Source: Prado023 sp963818445 (lineage in GTDB: Bacteria > Actinomycetota > Actinomycetes > S36-B12 > CAIYMF01). From it: 64,000 bases of DNA. The position numbers were made by a program, and so were the translations under genes. Numbering within the stretch: position 1 is the first letter of the stretch; each line of letters begins with the position of its first letter. Location: positions 186,001 to 250,000 of the forward strand of contig CAWFSG010000017.1 of NCBI GenBank assembly GCA_963818445.1, in the 5' to 3' direction. Shown here in pieces: positions 44,705 to 54,028 of the stretch. The notes beneath the pieces were generated by a model. The model was not told the origin of the DNA and did not search any database. It worked only from the letters and a program-made list of their open reading frames with translations.

Positions 44705-44738
44705 GCGACGCCCCCGGCACATCGACCGGGGGCGTCGC
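44705..44738. terminator. Bidirectional terminator
   Basis: A 13-bp perfect stem (GCGACGCCCCCGG / CCGGGGGCGTCGC) with an 8-nt loop CACATCGA between two convergent genes, 14 nt past the last codons of the minus-strand gene. A tandem 13-nt repeat (gacgtgcgtcccg twice) lies just before it at about 44637-44663. Confidence 0.72.
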
Positions 44739-44751
44739 TGGTGCGTGCGGC

Positions 44752-45066
44752 TCAGGCCTCCTCGGCCAGGGCTTCGGCGATGTCGAGCTCGAGCCCGATC
44801 GCCTCGGCGAGGTTGCGCGCCGCGGTGATGACCCTCGGGGTGCCCACGATCGGCGCCACCGCGATCAGGACGCTGCGGGCGTCCTCGAGCGTCAGAAGCG
44901 TGCCCTCGGCTGCCCGCAGGGTCGCCAGGTACGAGGCGGGCGGCGCGTCGACGGCAACGAGCGCTGCGAGCCGAACCAGCAGGATGGCCTCGAGGCTGTT
45001 GTCGAGGTTCGACAGGGAGACCGCGTTGATGCCGACGATGGTGTCGAGCAGGGGATTCTCAGACAT
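44752..45066 (-). CDS. Carboxymuconolactone decarboxylase family protein (Cys-less)
   Basis: A 104-residue all-helical protein. AILLVRLAALVAVDAPPASYLATL and LEDARSVLIAVAPIVGTPRVITAARNLAEAIG match the CMD/AhpD fold, but the CxxC active site of AhpD is absent, as in many small actinobacterial members. GAGAGGAA precedes the ATG. Function unknown. Confidence 0.8.
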   Translation of the reverse strand: MSENPLLDTIVGINAVSLSNLDNSLEAILLVRLAALVAVDAPPASYLATLRAAEGTLLTLEDARSVLIAVAPIVGTPRVITAARNLAEAIGLELDIAEALAEEA

Positions 45067-45183
45067 GGGTGTTCCTCTCGGGGGCGCCCCGCCGACGGCG
45101 GTCGCACGTGCATAGGTACCGAGCTGCTCCCGGCACGTCGCAAACCATGTCACGGATCGGCGGGTGACGCGCGGTTCGCTGGG

Positions 45184-45510
45184 TCAGCGTGGGGAGTCCA
45201 GGACGGCGCGGGCTCGGGCCACATCCTCAGCCCACACCATGACCCGGGGCCCCTCGGTCGTGGTGACCTCGCGGCAGCGCACCCCGGCGGATGTGAGCCG
45301 TCCGGCAACGTCACGCGATGCTCGCGCGTTCGCCGGACTGGCGACGGGGATCATCAGGCCGTACTCCTCGGAGCTGCCCTGTCGCGCGGGTCCCTCGATC
45401 AGCGACGTCCCCGTCTGGCTGGCCCAGCGGGCCACCAGCGCGAGCCCGACCAGGGCCATCAGCGCGAGCATCGGCCCGAACAGGAAGGAGTAGGAACCCC
45501 AGTTGCCCAC
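45184..45510 (-). CDS. Small membrane protein with cytoplasmic domain
   Basis: A 108-residue protein. GTG 45510 begins VGNWGSYSFLFGPMLALMALVGLALVARW, so one membrane helix sits at about 8-30. The remainder (LMIPVASPANARASRDVAGRLTSAGVRCREVTTTEGPRVMVWAEDVARARAVL) looks like a small ferredoxin-like beta-alpha-beta fold seen in DUF2007-like proteins. A CACAAT box 6 nt before the GTG suggests a leaderless start. Function unknown. Confidence 0.7.
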   Translation of the reverse strand: MGNWGSYSFLFGPMLALMALVGLALVARWASQTGTSLIEGPARQGSSEEYGLMIPVASPANARASRDVAGRLTSAGVRCREVTTTEGPRVMVWAEDVARARAVLDSPR

Positions 45511-45645
45511 GACCCGATTGTGCGCCGATCCGGCTCCGTGCGCGACCCGTCCTCCTGCGCGACCCGTCCTCCGGCCGTGACCCGCCCCATCGGCGGGGGT
45601 CGCGATGCGGATCGCGCCCCACATCCTCCCAGCCGCGGACATGGG

Positions 45646-45679
45646 CAGGGGCGCCCGCCGAGTGGGACGGGCGCCCCTG
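45646..45679 (-). terminator. Terminator of the purine permease gene
   Basis: 12-bp perfect stem (CAGGGGCGCCCG / CGGGCGCCCCTG) with a 10-nt loop, 19 nt past the permease stop on the minus strand. Confidence 0.65.
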
Positions 45680-45697
45680 AGGGACAGGTGGCGGAGA

Positions 45698-47221
45698 TCA
45701 GCCGGTGACCGAGTCCAGCAGTTGCGTCACCGGGTCGATGGCGAAGTAGACGACGAAGGCCGCGGTGACGATCCAGAGCAGGCCCGGGATCTGACGTGTC
45801 TTCCCCGTGGTGGCCTGCAGGAGCGTGTAGGTGACGATGCCGGCGCCGATGCCGTTCGCGATCGAGTAGGTGAACGGCATGATGATGATCGTCAGGAAGG
45901 CAGGGATCCCGATCGTGTAGTCGTCGAACGGGATGTGCTTGATCTGGGTCATCATCAGGAAGCCGACGATCACCAGCGCCGGGGTGGCGGCCTCGTAGGG
46001 GATCACCGACACCAGCGGCGTCACGAACATCGCGAGCAGGAACAGCACGCCAGCGACGATCGCCGCGATACCCGTGCGAGCGCCCTCGCCGATGCCGGCC
46101 GCGCTCTCGATGTAGCTGGTGTTGCTCGACACCGACGCCGCGCCGCCGACGGCCGCAGCCGCCGAGTCCACGAGCAGGATCGCCTCGAGGTGCGGGATGG
46201 TGTCGTCCTCGTCGGTGAGCTCGGCCTCATGGGACAGGCCGGTCACGGTGCCGATCGTGTCGAAGAAGTCCGTGAGCAGCAGCGAGAACACGAACAGCGA
46301 CGCGGTCACGATCCCCACGGCGGAGAAGGCCCCGACGAGGGAGAACTGGCCGAGGATGCTCAGGTCCGGCGTGCTGAACCAGGTGTCCGGCAGGCGCGGG
46401 ACGTTCAGGGCCCACCCAACCGGGTTGTTCGGCGTGTCCGGGTTGCCGTCGTTGAACGGCCCGATCTTGAACGCAGCCTCGATCGCGATGGCCAGGGCGG
46501 CGGTGGCCAGGATGCCGATCAGGATCGCGCCCTTGACCCGCTTGGTCACCAGCACGATCATCAGCAGCAGCCCGAGGACGAAGACGAGGGCGGGCCAGCC
46601 GCGCAGCGCCCCGTTGACCCCGAAGGAGATCAGGGGGATACCCGGGCGCACGATGCCCGCATCGACCAGGCCGATCAGTGCGATGAACAGGCCGATGCCG
46701 ACGCCGATGGCGTACTTCAGGGCCTCCGGGATGGCGTTGAAGACCTTCACGCGCAGGCCGGTGAGCACCAGCGCGAAGATGATCAGGCCCTCGAGAACGA
46801 CCAGGCCCATGGCCTGGGGCCAGGTCATCAGTGGTGCGATGGTGTAGGCGAGGAAGCTGTTGAGGCCCAGGCCGGCGGCGATCGCCAGGGGGAAGCGCCC
46901 GATGGCGCCCATGGCGATCGTCAGGATGCCGGCGACCAGGGCTGTCGCGCCGGCCACGAGGCCGATGGAGACGACGGGGTTGTCCCCGCCGCCGATGTAG
47001 GTCCCGTTGACGTCCTGGGCGGTGCCGATGATCAGCGGGTTCAGCACGACGATGTAGGCCATCGTGAAGAAGGTGACCAGCCCGCCGCGGAACTCGGTGC
47101 CGAGCGTGGACCCACGTCGGGTCAGCTCGAACCATCGGTCCCAGGCGGGGAGGTCGGTGCGGGTGGGGGGATTCTCTGCCAGGTCGGGGACTTCCGCCTG
47201 GTCTGTGGGGTTGGGGTTCAC
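45698..47221 (-). CDS. NCS2 purine permease (AzgA-like)
   Basis: A 507-residue carrier with about 13 helices, likely for adenine, guanine or hypoxanthine with protons. STLGTEFRGGLVTFFTMAYIVVLNPLII is the AzgA-subfamily first helix, GLGLNSFLAYTI the helix 3 motif, and LLLTDFFDTIGTVTGLSHEAEL the helix 8/9 signature. GTG 47221 is preferred to TTG 47230 because a TACACT box lies just upstream (8 nt before the GTG). No purine riboswitch is visible in the short leader. Confidence 0.91.
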   Translation of the reverse strand: MNPNPTDQAEVPDLAENPPTRTDLPAWDRWFELTRRGSTLGTEFRGGLVTFFTMAYIVVLNPLIIGTAQDVNGTYIGGGDNPVVSIGLVAGATALVAGILTIAMGAIGRFPLAIAAGLGLNSFLAYTIAPLMTWPQAMGLVVLEGLIIFALVLTGLRVKVFNAIPEALKYAIGVGIGLFIALIGLVDAGIVRPGIPLISFGVNGALRGWPALVFVLGLLLMIVLVTKRVKGAILIGILATAALAIAIEAAFKIGPFNDGNPDTPNNPVGWALNVPRLPDTWFSTPDLSILGQFSLVGAFSAVGIVTASLFVFSLLLTDFFDTIGTVTGLSHEAELTDEDDTIPHLEAILLVDSAAAAVGGAASVSSNTSYIESAAGIGEGARTGIAAIVAGVLFLLAMFVTPLVSVIPYEAATPALVIVGFLMMTQIKHIPFDDYTIGIPAFLTIIIMPFTYSIANGIGAGIVTYTLLQATTGKTRQIPGLLWIVTAAFVVYFAIDPVTQLLDSVTG

Positions 47222-47376
47222 GGGTGCCAAGTGTAGGTCGGCCCGATGGGCTGGCCGTTTCCGCAGTGTTGCCGGCGCGTGTCGGAATCGGTGGGCGGAT
47301 CACGTCTGTGTGACGGGCTTCGGGTGACTCCTGTGGAGCCCGACACCAGGACGGCCGCCACCCGATGGCCCGGGGG

Positions 47377-49258
47377 TCACCTGACCCGGACAGCGACCGG
47401 TGCGGACTGCGCGCCGTATCCCTTCGAGTTGCGGGCCTGGACCTTCACCACGTACGTCCGACCCTTGAGCAGCTTCTTGGTCCGGCACGTGAGGGTTCGC
47501 GACTTGGCGGTGCACGACGTGCGGTACTTCAGCGCCTTCCCGGAGCTCAGGTAGACCTTCGCACGGTACTTGGTGACCTTCTTCGTGCCGTTGGGCACCG
47601 GGGCGGACCAGCGCACGGTGACACGCTTGGACTTGGCGCTGGCGCGCACGGTGCCGGGGGCGGCCGGCCGGTGGTGGGCGCGGACGCGGCCGCAGGCGCA
47701 GGCGGGCGCGGCGGCGATCGGCGCCGCTGCCATCGCCGGCCTGGTCAGCGCCCCGCTGACCGGCATCCCGGCGCAGCTGAACGCCCCCCACGCGCGGCAG
47801 TCGACGGGGGCGTGGTTGAGGTTGACCAGCGTGAGGTGGTCGCCGGAGTTTGCCAGCAGGCTCGCGGTGCGACCGAGGTACAGGGTGTCCGCGGCATCGA
47901 CCCCCACGCCCATCGACAGGCGCAGGGTGCCTCCGGCGGGGATCACCGTGGCCGGCGGGAACGGGTACTGCGAGCCCTGACGGCCGAAGGCGTAGCCGCC
48001 CAGGCTGACGGGAGCGGCCGTCGTGTTGCGGAACTCGATGTACTCGCCCGCCGCCGTGTCCGTGCCCGCAGGGTCGTACTGCACCGCGCCGATCACGACC
48101 CTGCCGGTCAGCGGGTCGCCGCACGCCGCCGGGTCGCACGGGTAGTGGAACCAGGCGCGCAGATTGCCATAGGCGAACCCGGGCTGGGCGTCGTAGACGT
48201 AGGCCCCGTCGCCGTAGAAGTAGCCGGCCGCGGGATCCCAGTTGGCGAACATCTGGGTCGGCCCGCCGAAGTGGAAGTCGCGCGGCGTGGGCGTGCCCGG
48301 GGCCCCGGATCCGGTGAAGATGCGGAGGTGGTCGCGCGGGCCGAGGACGGTTCCCGCTGGGAACGTGAACGTGGTCAGCGAGGAGTCACGCACCGTCCAG
48401 CCGCTGACGTCCAGCGGCGCATCGGAGTCATTGAGCACGACGACGTACTCGTTGCTGGCATCGTCACCGATCGGGTCCGAGACGACCCATGTCCGCACGG
48501 AAGCCGGTGCCGACGCGCCGCAGTAGGTCGGCCGACCACAGGCCCACCCCGCGCGCGGCGGCGTCGTCGACGAGCCGCCGGTACTCCAGGTTGTGGGCGT
48601 ACTCCGGCTTCTCCAGGTCACCGATGCTGTGGGGGAACCACATCGCGTGGCCGCCGGCCAGGACTGCGCGCCCGGCGTCGACCCAGGTCCCGGTGGCGTC
48701 CTGGTAGTACACCGAGCGGGCCAGCCTGCCCCCGGAGTAGTCGGCCTCGACCGAGCGCACATTGATCGAGCGAAGCTGGACCGGGGTCCCCTTGGGCAGG
48801 ACCGCCTCCAGCGCGGCGGTGGCGGCGCTGGCCCGGCACTGCTCGAGGGCCGAGCCCCCGGCGGCACCGGCCTTCTCCGGTGCCTGGATCCCGCTCAGAC
48901 GGACCCGGCAGCCGCCGAGAATGCCATCCGGGGGGAAGCTCCCGAGGGGGCCGGTGCGGTCGAGGTCGTCGCAGTAGCTGCGCAACGTCGGGTCGGCTGG
49001 CGCGATGAACCCGGGGTCGGTAGCCGTCTGGATATCGACGATCACGGTGTCGCCGTCGGCGACGCTGCGGATGACCCCGGTCTCCCAGGTCTGCTCGGCC
49101 TGGGGGGTGATCGCGCTCGAGGGCCCGGCCAGGGGCGTCAGGCCGCCGAGGAGCAGCGCAGTGGTGGTACCGGCGATGACCGCCCGCCGACGCGCCGGAC
49201 AGCGCCACAGCGGCCTGACTCCCACCCATCCCTGCGATCCATCTGTCCCCCCGGACAT
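47377..49258 (-). CDS. Secreted thermonuclease with lamin-tail domains, frameshifted
   Basis: Exported nuclease. Signal segment (AVIAGTTTALLLGGLTPLAG), then a staphylococcal-nuclease domain, about residues 45-245: VADGDTVIVDI, CRVRLSGIQAPEKAG (Arg and Glu of the active site) and SGGRLARSVYY (second Arg). At about 48530, after GVGLWSAD, the frame changes; the continuation CGASAPASVRTWVVSDPIGD leads to two lamin-tail (LTD) repeats (EYVVVLNDSDAPLDVSGWTV; EYIEFRNTTAAPVSLGGYAF) and a basic Fn3-like end. One missing or extra base would restore about 627 residues. LTD plus nuclease is a common extracellular combination. Confidence 0.78.
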
Positions 49259-49407
49259 CGACGCCTTGGTGAGGCGAACGTAGCAGCCTGGTCTGGCCTG
49301 ACGGGGATATCTGGGGGGAAGGGTGTGGATATCGCCACCTCAACACCGTGACCAGGCAGTCGCGGTCTTGAGGTGCGCGTGTCAGGGGGGTGGGGTTGGA
49401 TCAGGGC

Positions 49408-50469
49408 ATGGCAGCCATCACCGCTGAGGGTCTGGTCAAGGTGTTCCCGAGCCGGTCGGGCGAGGTTCGCGCGCTCGACGGCGTGGATCTCGAGGTCCCG
49501 ACCGGGTCAGTGCTCGGACTTCTCGGCCCCAACGGGGCGGGCAAGACCACCGCCGTGCGCATCCTGACCACGCTGCTGACCCCCGATGCCGGGCGGGCCA
49601 CCGTCAACGGCATCGATGTCGCCTCCGACCCCCAGGGGGTGCGCCGCTCCATCGGCCTGTCGGGCCAGTACGCGGCCGTCGACGAGTACCTCACGGGCCG
49701 GGAGAACCTGGTCATGGTGGGGCGGCTCTACCACTTCGACATGGCCGCGTCGCGAGCTCGGGCTACGGAGCTGCTCGAGCAGTTCGATCTCGTGGAGGCC
49801 GCCGACCGCCCCGCCAAGACCTACTCGGGAGGCATGCGCCGCAGGCTGGACCTCGCCGGCGCGCTGGTCGCCCGGCCACCGATCATCTTCCTGGATGAAC
49901 CCACCACGGGCCTCGACCCGCGCAGCCGGATCGGCCTGTGGGAGGTGATCGAAGGGCTTGTCGCCCAGGGGACGACCGTCCTGTTGACCACTCAGTACCT
50001 CGACGAGGCCGACAAGCTGGCTGACTCGATCGCGGTCGTCGATCGTGGCCGGGTGATCGCCCGGGGGACCTCCGACGAGCTCAAGGCGCAGGTCGGCGGC
50101 GAGCGGCTGGCCGTCACGGTGGCCGCGGGCCAGGTGTGGGACGCGCGCGAGGTCCTGTCGGGGCTGGCCAACGGCGTCATCGACGTCGACGAGCACTCCC
50201 GGCAGCTCGTCGCCCCGGTGGCCGGAGGCGCCACCGCGTTGCTGGAGGCCGTTCGCGCCTTCGACGAGAAGGGCGTGCACATCCTGGACATCGGCGTGCG
50301 ACGGCCCACCCTCGACGACGTGTTCCTCGAGCTCACCGGGCGCCACGCCGAAGCCGACGAGGCATCCGGCGCCACGTCAGGTCCAGATGGCGGCGCGCGC
50401 GGGACAGCACCCGCTGCGGCCCCCGCGGGCCTACCGAATTCCGGCACAAGGGAGGGGACCGACCGATGA
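49408..50469 (+). CDS. DrrA-like ABC transporter ATP-binding protein
   Basis: A 353-residue ATPase of the daunorubicin-resistance (DrrA) subfamily. Walker A GLLGPNGAGKTTAVRIL, Q-loop GQYAAVDEYLTGRENLVM, signature KTYSGGMRRRLDLAGALV, Walker B PIIFLDEPTTGLDPRS, H-loop-like region LLTTQYLDEADKLAD (Gln in place of the usual His). The C-terminal domain keeps RRPTLDDVFLELTG, the DrrA regulatory segment, then a Gly/Ala/Pro tail. Its stop overlaps the permease ATG (ATGA). Confidence 0.93.
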   Translation: MAAITAEGLVKVFPSRSGEVRALDGVDLEVPTGSVLGLLGPNGAGKTTAVRILTTLLTPDAGRATVNGIDVASDPQGVRRSIGLSGQYAAVDEYLTGRENLVMVGRLYHFDMAASRARATELLEQFDLVEAADRPAKTYSGGMRRRLDLAGALVARPPIIFLDEPTTGLDPRSRIGLWEVIEGLVAQGTTVLLTTQYLDEADKLADSIAVVDRGRVIARGTSDELKAQVGGERLAVTVAAGQVWDAREVLSGLANGVIDVDEHSRQLVAPVAGGATALLEAVRAFDEKGVHILDIGVRRPTLDDVFLELTGRHAEADEASGATSGPDGGARGTAPAAAPAGLPNSGTREGTDR

Positions 50470-51272
50470 GCGCCCTGGGGCAGACCCTGTCCGACACCCG
50501 GACCATCACCTGGCGCAACGTCACCCGGCTGCGCCGTCAGCCGGACTCGATCGTCTTCGGGATCATCCAGTCGATCATGTTCGTGCTGCTGTTCGCGTTC
50601 GTCTTCGGCGGTGCGATCGAGGTGCCCGGGGGCGGCGACTACACCGACTACCTGATGGGCGGGATCTTCGTGCAGACCGTGGCGTTCACCTGCGCCACGA
50701 CCTGCATCGCCATGGCCGATGACCTCTCCCGCGGGCTGTTCGACCGGTTCCGCTCCCTGCCGATGGCCCGGTCTGCGGTCCTCGCGGGGCGGACCTTCGC
50801 CGACCTCGCATTCGCCGGGGTCACCACCGCCGCTATGGCCCTGACCGGCCTCCTGGTGGGCTGGCGGACTGACGCTCCGGCCGTCAGCGTGCTTGGTGCC
50901 TTCGCCCTCCTCGCCCTGTTCGCGTACTCATTCCTGTGGATCGGGGCTGTCATCGGCCTCTCGGTGCGCAGCGTGGAGGTGGCCCAGACGGCCGGGCTCA
51001 TCTGGCTGTTCCCGCTGACGTTCCTGTCCAATGCGTTCGTCCCCCTGGAGACGATGCCCACGTGGCTCCAGCCCGTGGCAGCCTGGAACCCGATCAGCGC
51101 CGTGGCTGCCGCAGTGCGCGAGCTCTTCGGAAATGTCCCGCCGAACTACCAGGCTCCGGACTACTGGCCGTTGCAGAACCCCGTTCTGGCCTCAGTCCTC
51201 TGGTGCCTCGTGCTGCTGGCGATCTTCGTCCCCCTGGGAGTTGCGCGGTACCGCCGGGCTGCCTCCCGCTGA
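50466..51272 (+). CDS. DrrB-like ABC-2 type permease
   Basis: A 268-residue membrane partner with six helices. RNVTRLRRQPDSIVFGIIQSIMFVLLF is the N-terminal coupling segment of DrrB; LDR-like FRSLPMARSAVLAGRT is typical, and LTFLSNAFVPLETMPTWLQPVAAWNP is the family C-terminal motif. It works with the preceding ATPase to export a hydrophobic drug or lipid. The last 81 nt overlap the 3' end of the gene on the opposite strand. Confidence 0.92.
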   Translation: MSALGQTLSDTRTITWRNVTRLRRQPDSIVFGIIQSIMFVLLFAFVFGGAIEVPGGGDYTDYLMGGIFVQTVAFTCATTCIAMADDLSRGLFDRFRSLPMARSAVLAGRTFADLAFAGVTTAAMALTGLLVGWRTDAPAVSVLGAFALLALFAYSFLWIGAVIGLSVRSVEVAQTAGLIWLFPLTFLSNAFVPLETMPTWLQPVAAWNPISAVAAAVRELFGNVPPNYQAPDYWPLQNPVLASVLWCLVLLAIFVPLGVARYRRAASR

Positions 51273-52514
51273 CGTCCCTGGGTTCGCCGGATCCACGCCC
51301 GGGCCCACCGAGTCCCAGCCGCCCTCGTCCACCGAGTCCGTGTTCACAGTGGTGACCGTGTCCTTGCGCACCCGGTAGCGCCAGACGAAGAACATCCCCA
51401 CCCCGATGATCATGGGCAGGATCCACGTGCAGACGCGGAACAGGGTGAGGGCGGCGGTGAGCTGCGACTGCTCCGTCGTTGTCGTCAGGCCCATCGCCGC
51501 GGACAGGTCCGGGACGATGAGGGCATTGATTCCGGGGACCGGCAGCACGTTGACCACCATCACGATGCCGGTCATGAGCAGGATCTCCGCCGCGGTGAGC
51601 GTGGTGGAATCCAGGCCGCTGAAGCGCAGCGCCATGCCCAGGACGAGCACGTTGCTCAGCCCCCAGGCCAGGTTCGAGGCGAGCAGGGGGACCCGGTTCG
51701 CCTGCGCCGTGCCGCGGGTCCTGCGGCCGAAGTCGACGACGATCGCCTCGATGTCCTTGGACGGCGAGCGGTGGAACAGGTCCATCACCCAGGTGACGAC
51801 GGCCCTGACCCATCGCCCCACGGCACGTGCGGTCGCGTCGCTCTGCACGATGCGCCGCAGCAGGTACACGACTGCCAGGAACGCCGCCGTGTAGCCGACG
51901 AACCACCAGCCGGTGTCGGCCGTGCCCTGCCCGGCCAGGAGCACCGCGGCCAGCCCGATGATCGGCATGAAGAACGTGATGACGTAGCGCAGCACCAGGG
52001 CGATGATGACCGAGATCCCCGACTGCTCGTCGGTGAACCCGTAGGTCCGGTACATCGCGAACCGGATGACGTAGTCCCCTGGTGGCGGGACCACGAAGGC
52101 TGTCATCTGGCTGGTGGCCGAGGACTCGAAGCCCTGGTAGAGACGAAGCCCGGGAAGCGAGGCCTTGGCCGCCCAGCCGAGGCAGACCATCACCACGACG
52201 GCAGACACTCCCAGTGCCGCCAGCTGGGGTGCCGTCAGGTCGGAGATGGCGGCCCACACCGTGTCCCAGTCCACCTCCTGGGGCAGGACCACGAAGAAGG
52301 CGTAGTAGAGCAGTGCGATGACTGCGAGGGCCCCGACCAGTTTCACGAACCCCTTGTTGCGCACGAGCCGGGAGATGCGGCCGCGCTCGCGCTCGGCCAC
52401 CGGGTCGGCGGGCTGGTCGCCGGGGGTCGGTCCGGGTTCAGGCGTCCGGTCGTCGGGGGTCGGTCCGGGTCCGGGCGTCGGTTCGTCGGGGGTCGGTCCG
52501 GATTCCGAGGGCAT
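51192..52514 (-). CDS. UPF0104/LPG-synthase-TM-like flippase domain membrane protein
   Basis: A 440-residue membrane protein with about eight helices. FVVPPPGDYVIRFAMYRTYGFTDEQSG is the conserved segment of the lysylphosphatidylglycerol synthase membrane (flippase-like) family; no catalytic domain is attached. The N-terminal about 45 residues are a tandem GPTPDDRTPEP repeat. GGGGAGGTGG precedes the ATG. Its C-terminal hydrophilic 40 residues are coded opposite the end of the ABC permease. Substrate unknown; LysX elsewhere in the window is one possible functional partner. Confidence 0.82.
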   Translation of the reverse strand: MPSESGPTPDEPTPGPGPTPDDRTPEPGPTPGDQPADPVAERERGRISRLVRNKGFVKLVGALAVIALLYYAFFVVLPQEVDWDTVWAAISDLTAPQLAALGVSAVVVMVCLGWAAKASLPGLRLYQGFESSATSQMTAFVVPPPGDYVIRFAMYRTYGFTDEQSGISVIIALVLRYVITFFMPIIGLAAVLLAGQGTADTGWWFVGYTAAFLAVVYLLRRIVQSDATARAVGRWVRAVVTWVMDLFHRSPSKDIEAIVVDFGRRTRGTAQANRVPLLASNLAWGLSNVLVLGMALRFSGLDSTTLTAAEILLMTGIVMVVNVLPVPGINALIVPDLSAAMGLTTTTEQSQLTAALTLFRVCTWILPMIIGVGMFFVWRYRVRKDTVTTVNTDSVDEGGWDSVGPGVDPANPGTSAGGSPAVPRNSQGDEDRQQHEAPED

Positions 52515-52515
52515 C
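52417..52515 (-). repeat. 33-nt tandem repeat at the start of the flippase-like gene
   Basis: Three units of 33 nt (starting at 52417, 52450 and 52483), coding an 11-residue Gly-Pro-Thr-Pro-Asp-rich unit. Third-unit divergence is highest near the start codon. Confidence 0.75.
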
Positions 52516-52749
52516 GCACCACCTCCCCTGCGGGCGCCCACTGCGGAACGCCGTTCGAGACAGCCAACCCGTCTGGTACGGGTGCGTCGACCGTAGCAGC
52601 GACCACATGGACGACACCGCGTCGGGACGCCCCGCCCAGTCGGTGTCGCGCCGCGTCATGCAGCGACGGGAATCCCTGCGGCAGTACTCTCGTTGAACCT
52701 GACGACCAGCCGGGCGCGACGGGCACCGGCTCGAGCTGAGGGAGAAGTC

Positions 52750-53646
52750 GTGACAGCGGGGTCCTACCGACTGGAGCCAGACCGCCCCGAGCTGGGCGCA
52801 CCGGTCCTGGTCCATGGGCTGACCGGGTTCATGGACGCGGGGGGCGCCAGCCGCCTGGCGATCGAGCATCTCCTGGAAAGCTGCGAGCACACCCGTGTGG
52901 CCACCTTCGACATCGACTCCCTCTTCGACTACCGGGGCCGTCGCCCCCGAACGGTCTTCGACTCGGACCACTACGAGTCCGTCGCCATGCCCGAATTGGT
53001 CGTCGATGCGGCGGTCGACGAGCGCGGCGAGCGGTTCCTGATCCTGCACGGCACCGAGCCGGACACCGCGTGGGGCGCGGTCAGCAACGGGATCATCCGC
53101 CTTGCCGAGGCACTGGGCGTGCGCCTTGTCGTGGGGATGCACGCCATCCCCTGGCCGGCGCCGCACACGCGGCCCATCAACGTCACCGTGCACGCCAACG
53201 ACCCGACGCTCACCATGGGCGCCCAGCCCTGGGTGGGCTCACTGGAGGTGCCGGGAAGCCTTGCTGCGCTGCTCGAGCTACGGCTCGGCGAGCAGGATCG
53301 ACCCGCGATGGGGTTCGCCGCGCACGTGCCGCACTACCTCGTCCAGGCCGAGTTCCCGCGGGGTGCGCTGGCCCTGCTGCAGTCGCTGTCGGCGGCGACA
53401 GGCATGGCCGTCCCCCTCGACGAGCTGCGCGAAGCCGCCGAGGAGTCCGACGCCGACATCTCCATCCAGATCGCGTCCAACCCGGAGAACATGGAGGCGG
53501 TCACCACCCTCGAGGAGCAGTACGACGCGATGATGGCCAGTCGGGCCAACCAGCCTGCGGGGTCAGACGCGCTGCCCACCGACACCGACATCGCAGCACA
53601 GGTGGAGGCCTTCCTGGCCCAACTCGACCAGGGCGATCCGCAGTGA
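52750..53646 (+). CDS. PAC2 family protein
   Basis: A 298-residue protein of the PAC2 (proteasome assembly chaperone-like) family, common in actinobacteria. VLVHGLTGFMDAGGASRLAIEHLL, FDIDSLFDYRGRRPRTVFD and ILHGTEPDTAWGAVSNGIIRLAEALGVR are the typical blocks; the C-terminus forms helices with an acidic end. GAGGGAGAAG precedes the GTG at 52750. TACTCT at 52686 may be its -10. Partner and activity unknown; the small next gene overlaps by 4 nt. Confidence 0.88.
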   Translation: MTAGSYRLEPDRPELGAPVLVHGLTGFMDAGGASRLAIEHLLESCEHTRVATFDIDSLFDYRGRRPRTVFDSDHYESVAMPELVVDAAVDERGERFLILHGTEPDTAWGAVSNGIIRLAEALGVRLVVGMHAIPWPAPHTRPINVTVHANDPTLTMGAQPWVGSLEVPGSLAALLELRLGEQDRPAMGFAAHVPHYLVQAEFPRGALALLQSLSAATGMAVPLDELREAAEESDADISIQIASNPENMEAVTTLEEQYDAMMASRANQPAGSDALPTDTDIAAQVEAFLAQLDQGDPQ

Positions 53647-53855
53647 CGGCGGGGGGCACCCAGTCTGACGGCTCCGAGGCGCCCATCCCTGAGTCCCAGC
53701 CTGAGGAAGCGCCACCCCGGCGGCTGTCGCTGGGTGATCCCCTGGATGGTCGCGCGGGCGAGGACCGACCCGAGTCCTGGGGCGAGCGGGGCGAGTCCGA
53801 GTCCGATCGATTGGCCCACTACCGCACGGAGACCCCGCCGCACCACGGCGCCTGA
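53643..53855 (+). CDS. Small acidic protein coupled to the PAC2 gene
   Basis: 70 residues starting at a GTG that overlaps the PAC2 stop (GTGA). Composition is Glu/Ser/Arg/Pro-rich with no hydrophobic core until RLSLGDPLDGRAGEDRPESWGERGE, a block recognisable behind PAC2 genes in other actinobacteria. Probably disordered; role unknown. Confidence 0.65.
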   Translation: MTAGGTQSDGSEAPIPESQPEEAPPRRLSLGDPLDGRAGEDRPESWGERGESESDRLAHYRTETPPHHGA

Positions 53856-54028
53856 GGCCGCCCGTCCAGGCCGAGCCGGGCTGACGGTTTCGAGTCCCGT
53901 GCCGGGCGCCCGAGCCCCGCATCATCTGGAGTCCCGTGCCGGACGTCTGAGCCCTCCATTACGTCTGTGCTCGTCGCCGTGCCGCTCGTTCGGCACTACC
54001 GTCCCCAATACCTCTCAAGGAGCAAGCC

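Noticed and set aside
53891..53946. Two copies of gagtcccgtgccgg before mscL
   Set aside because: Short, GC-biased and without a linked gene or symmetry; probably simple duplication.
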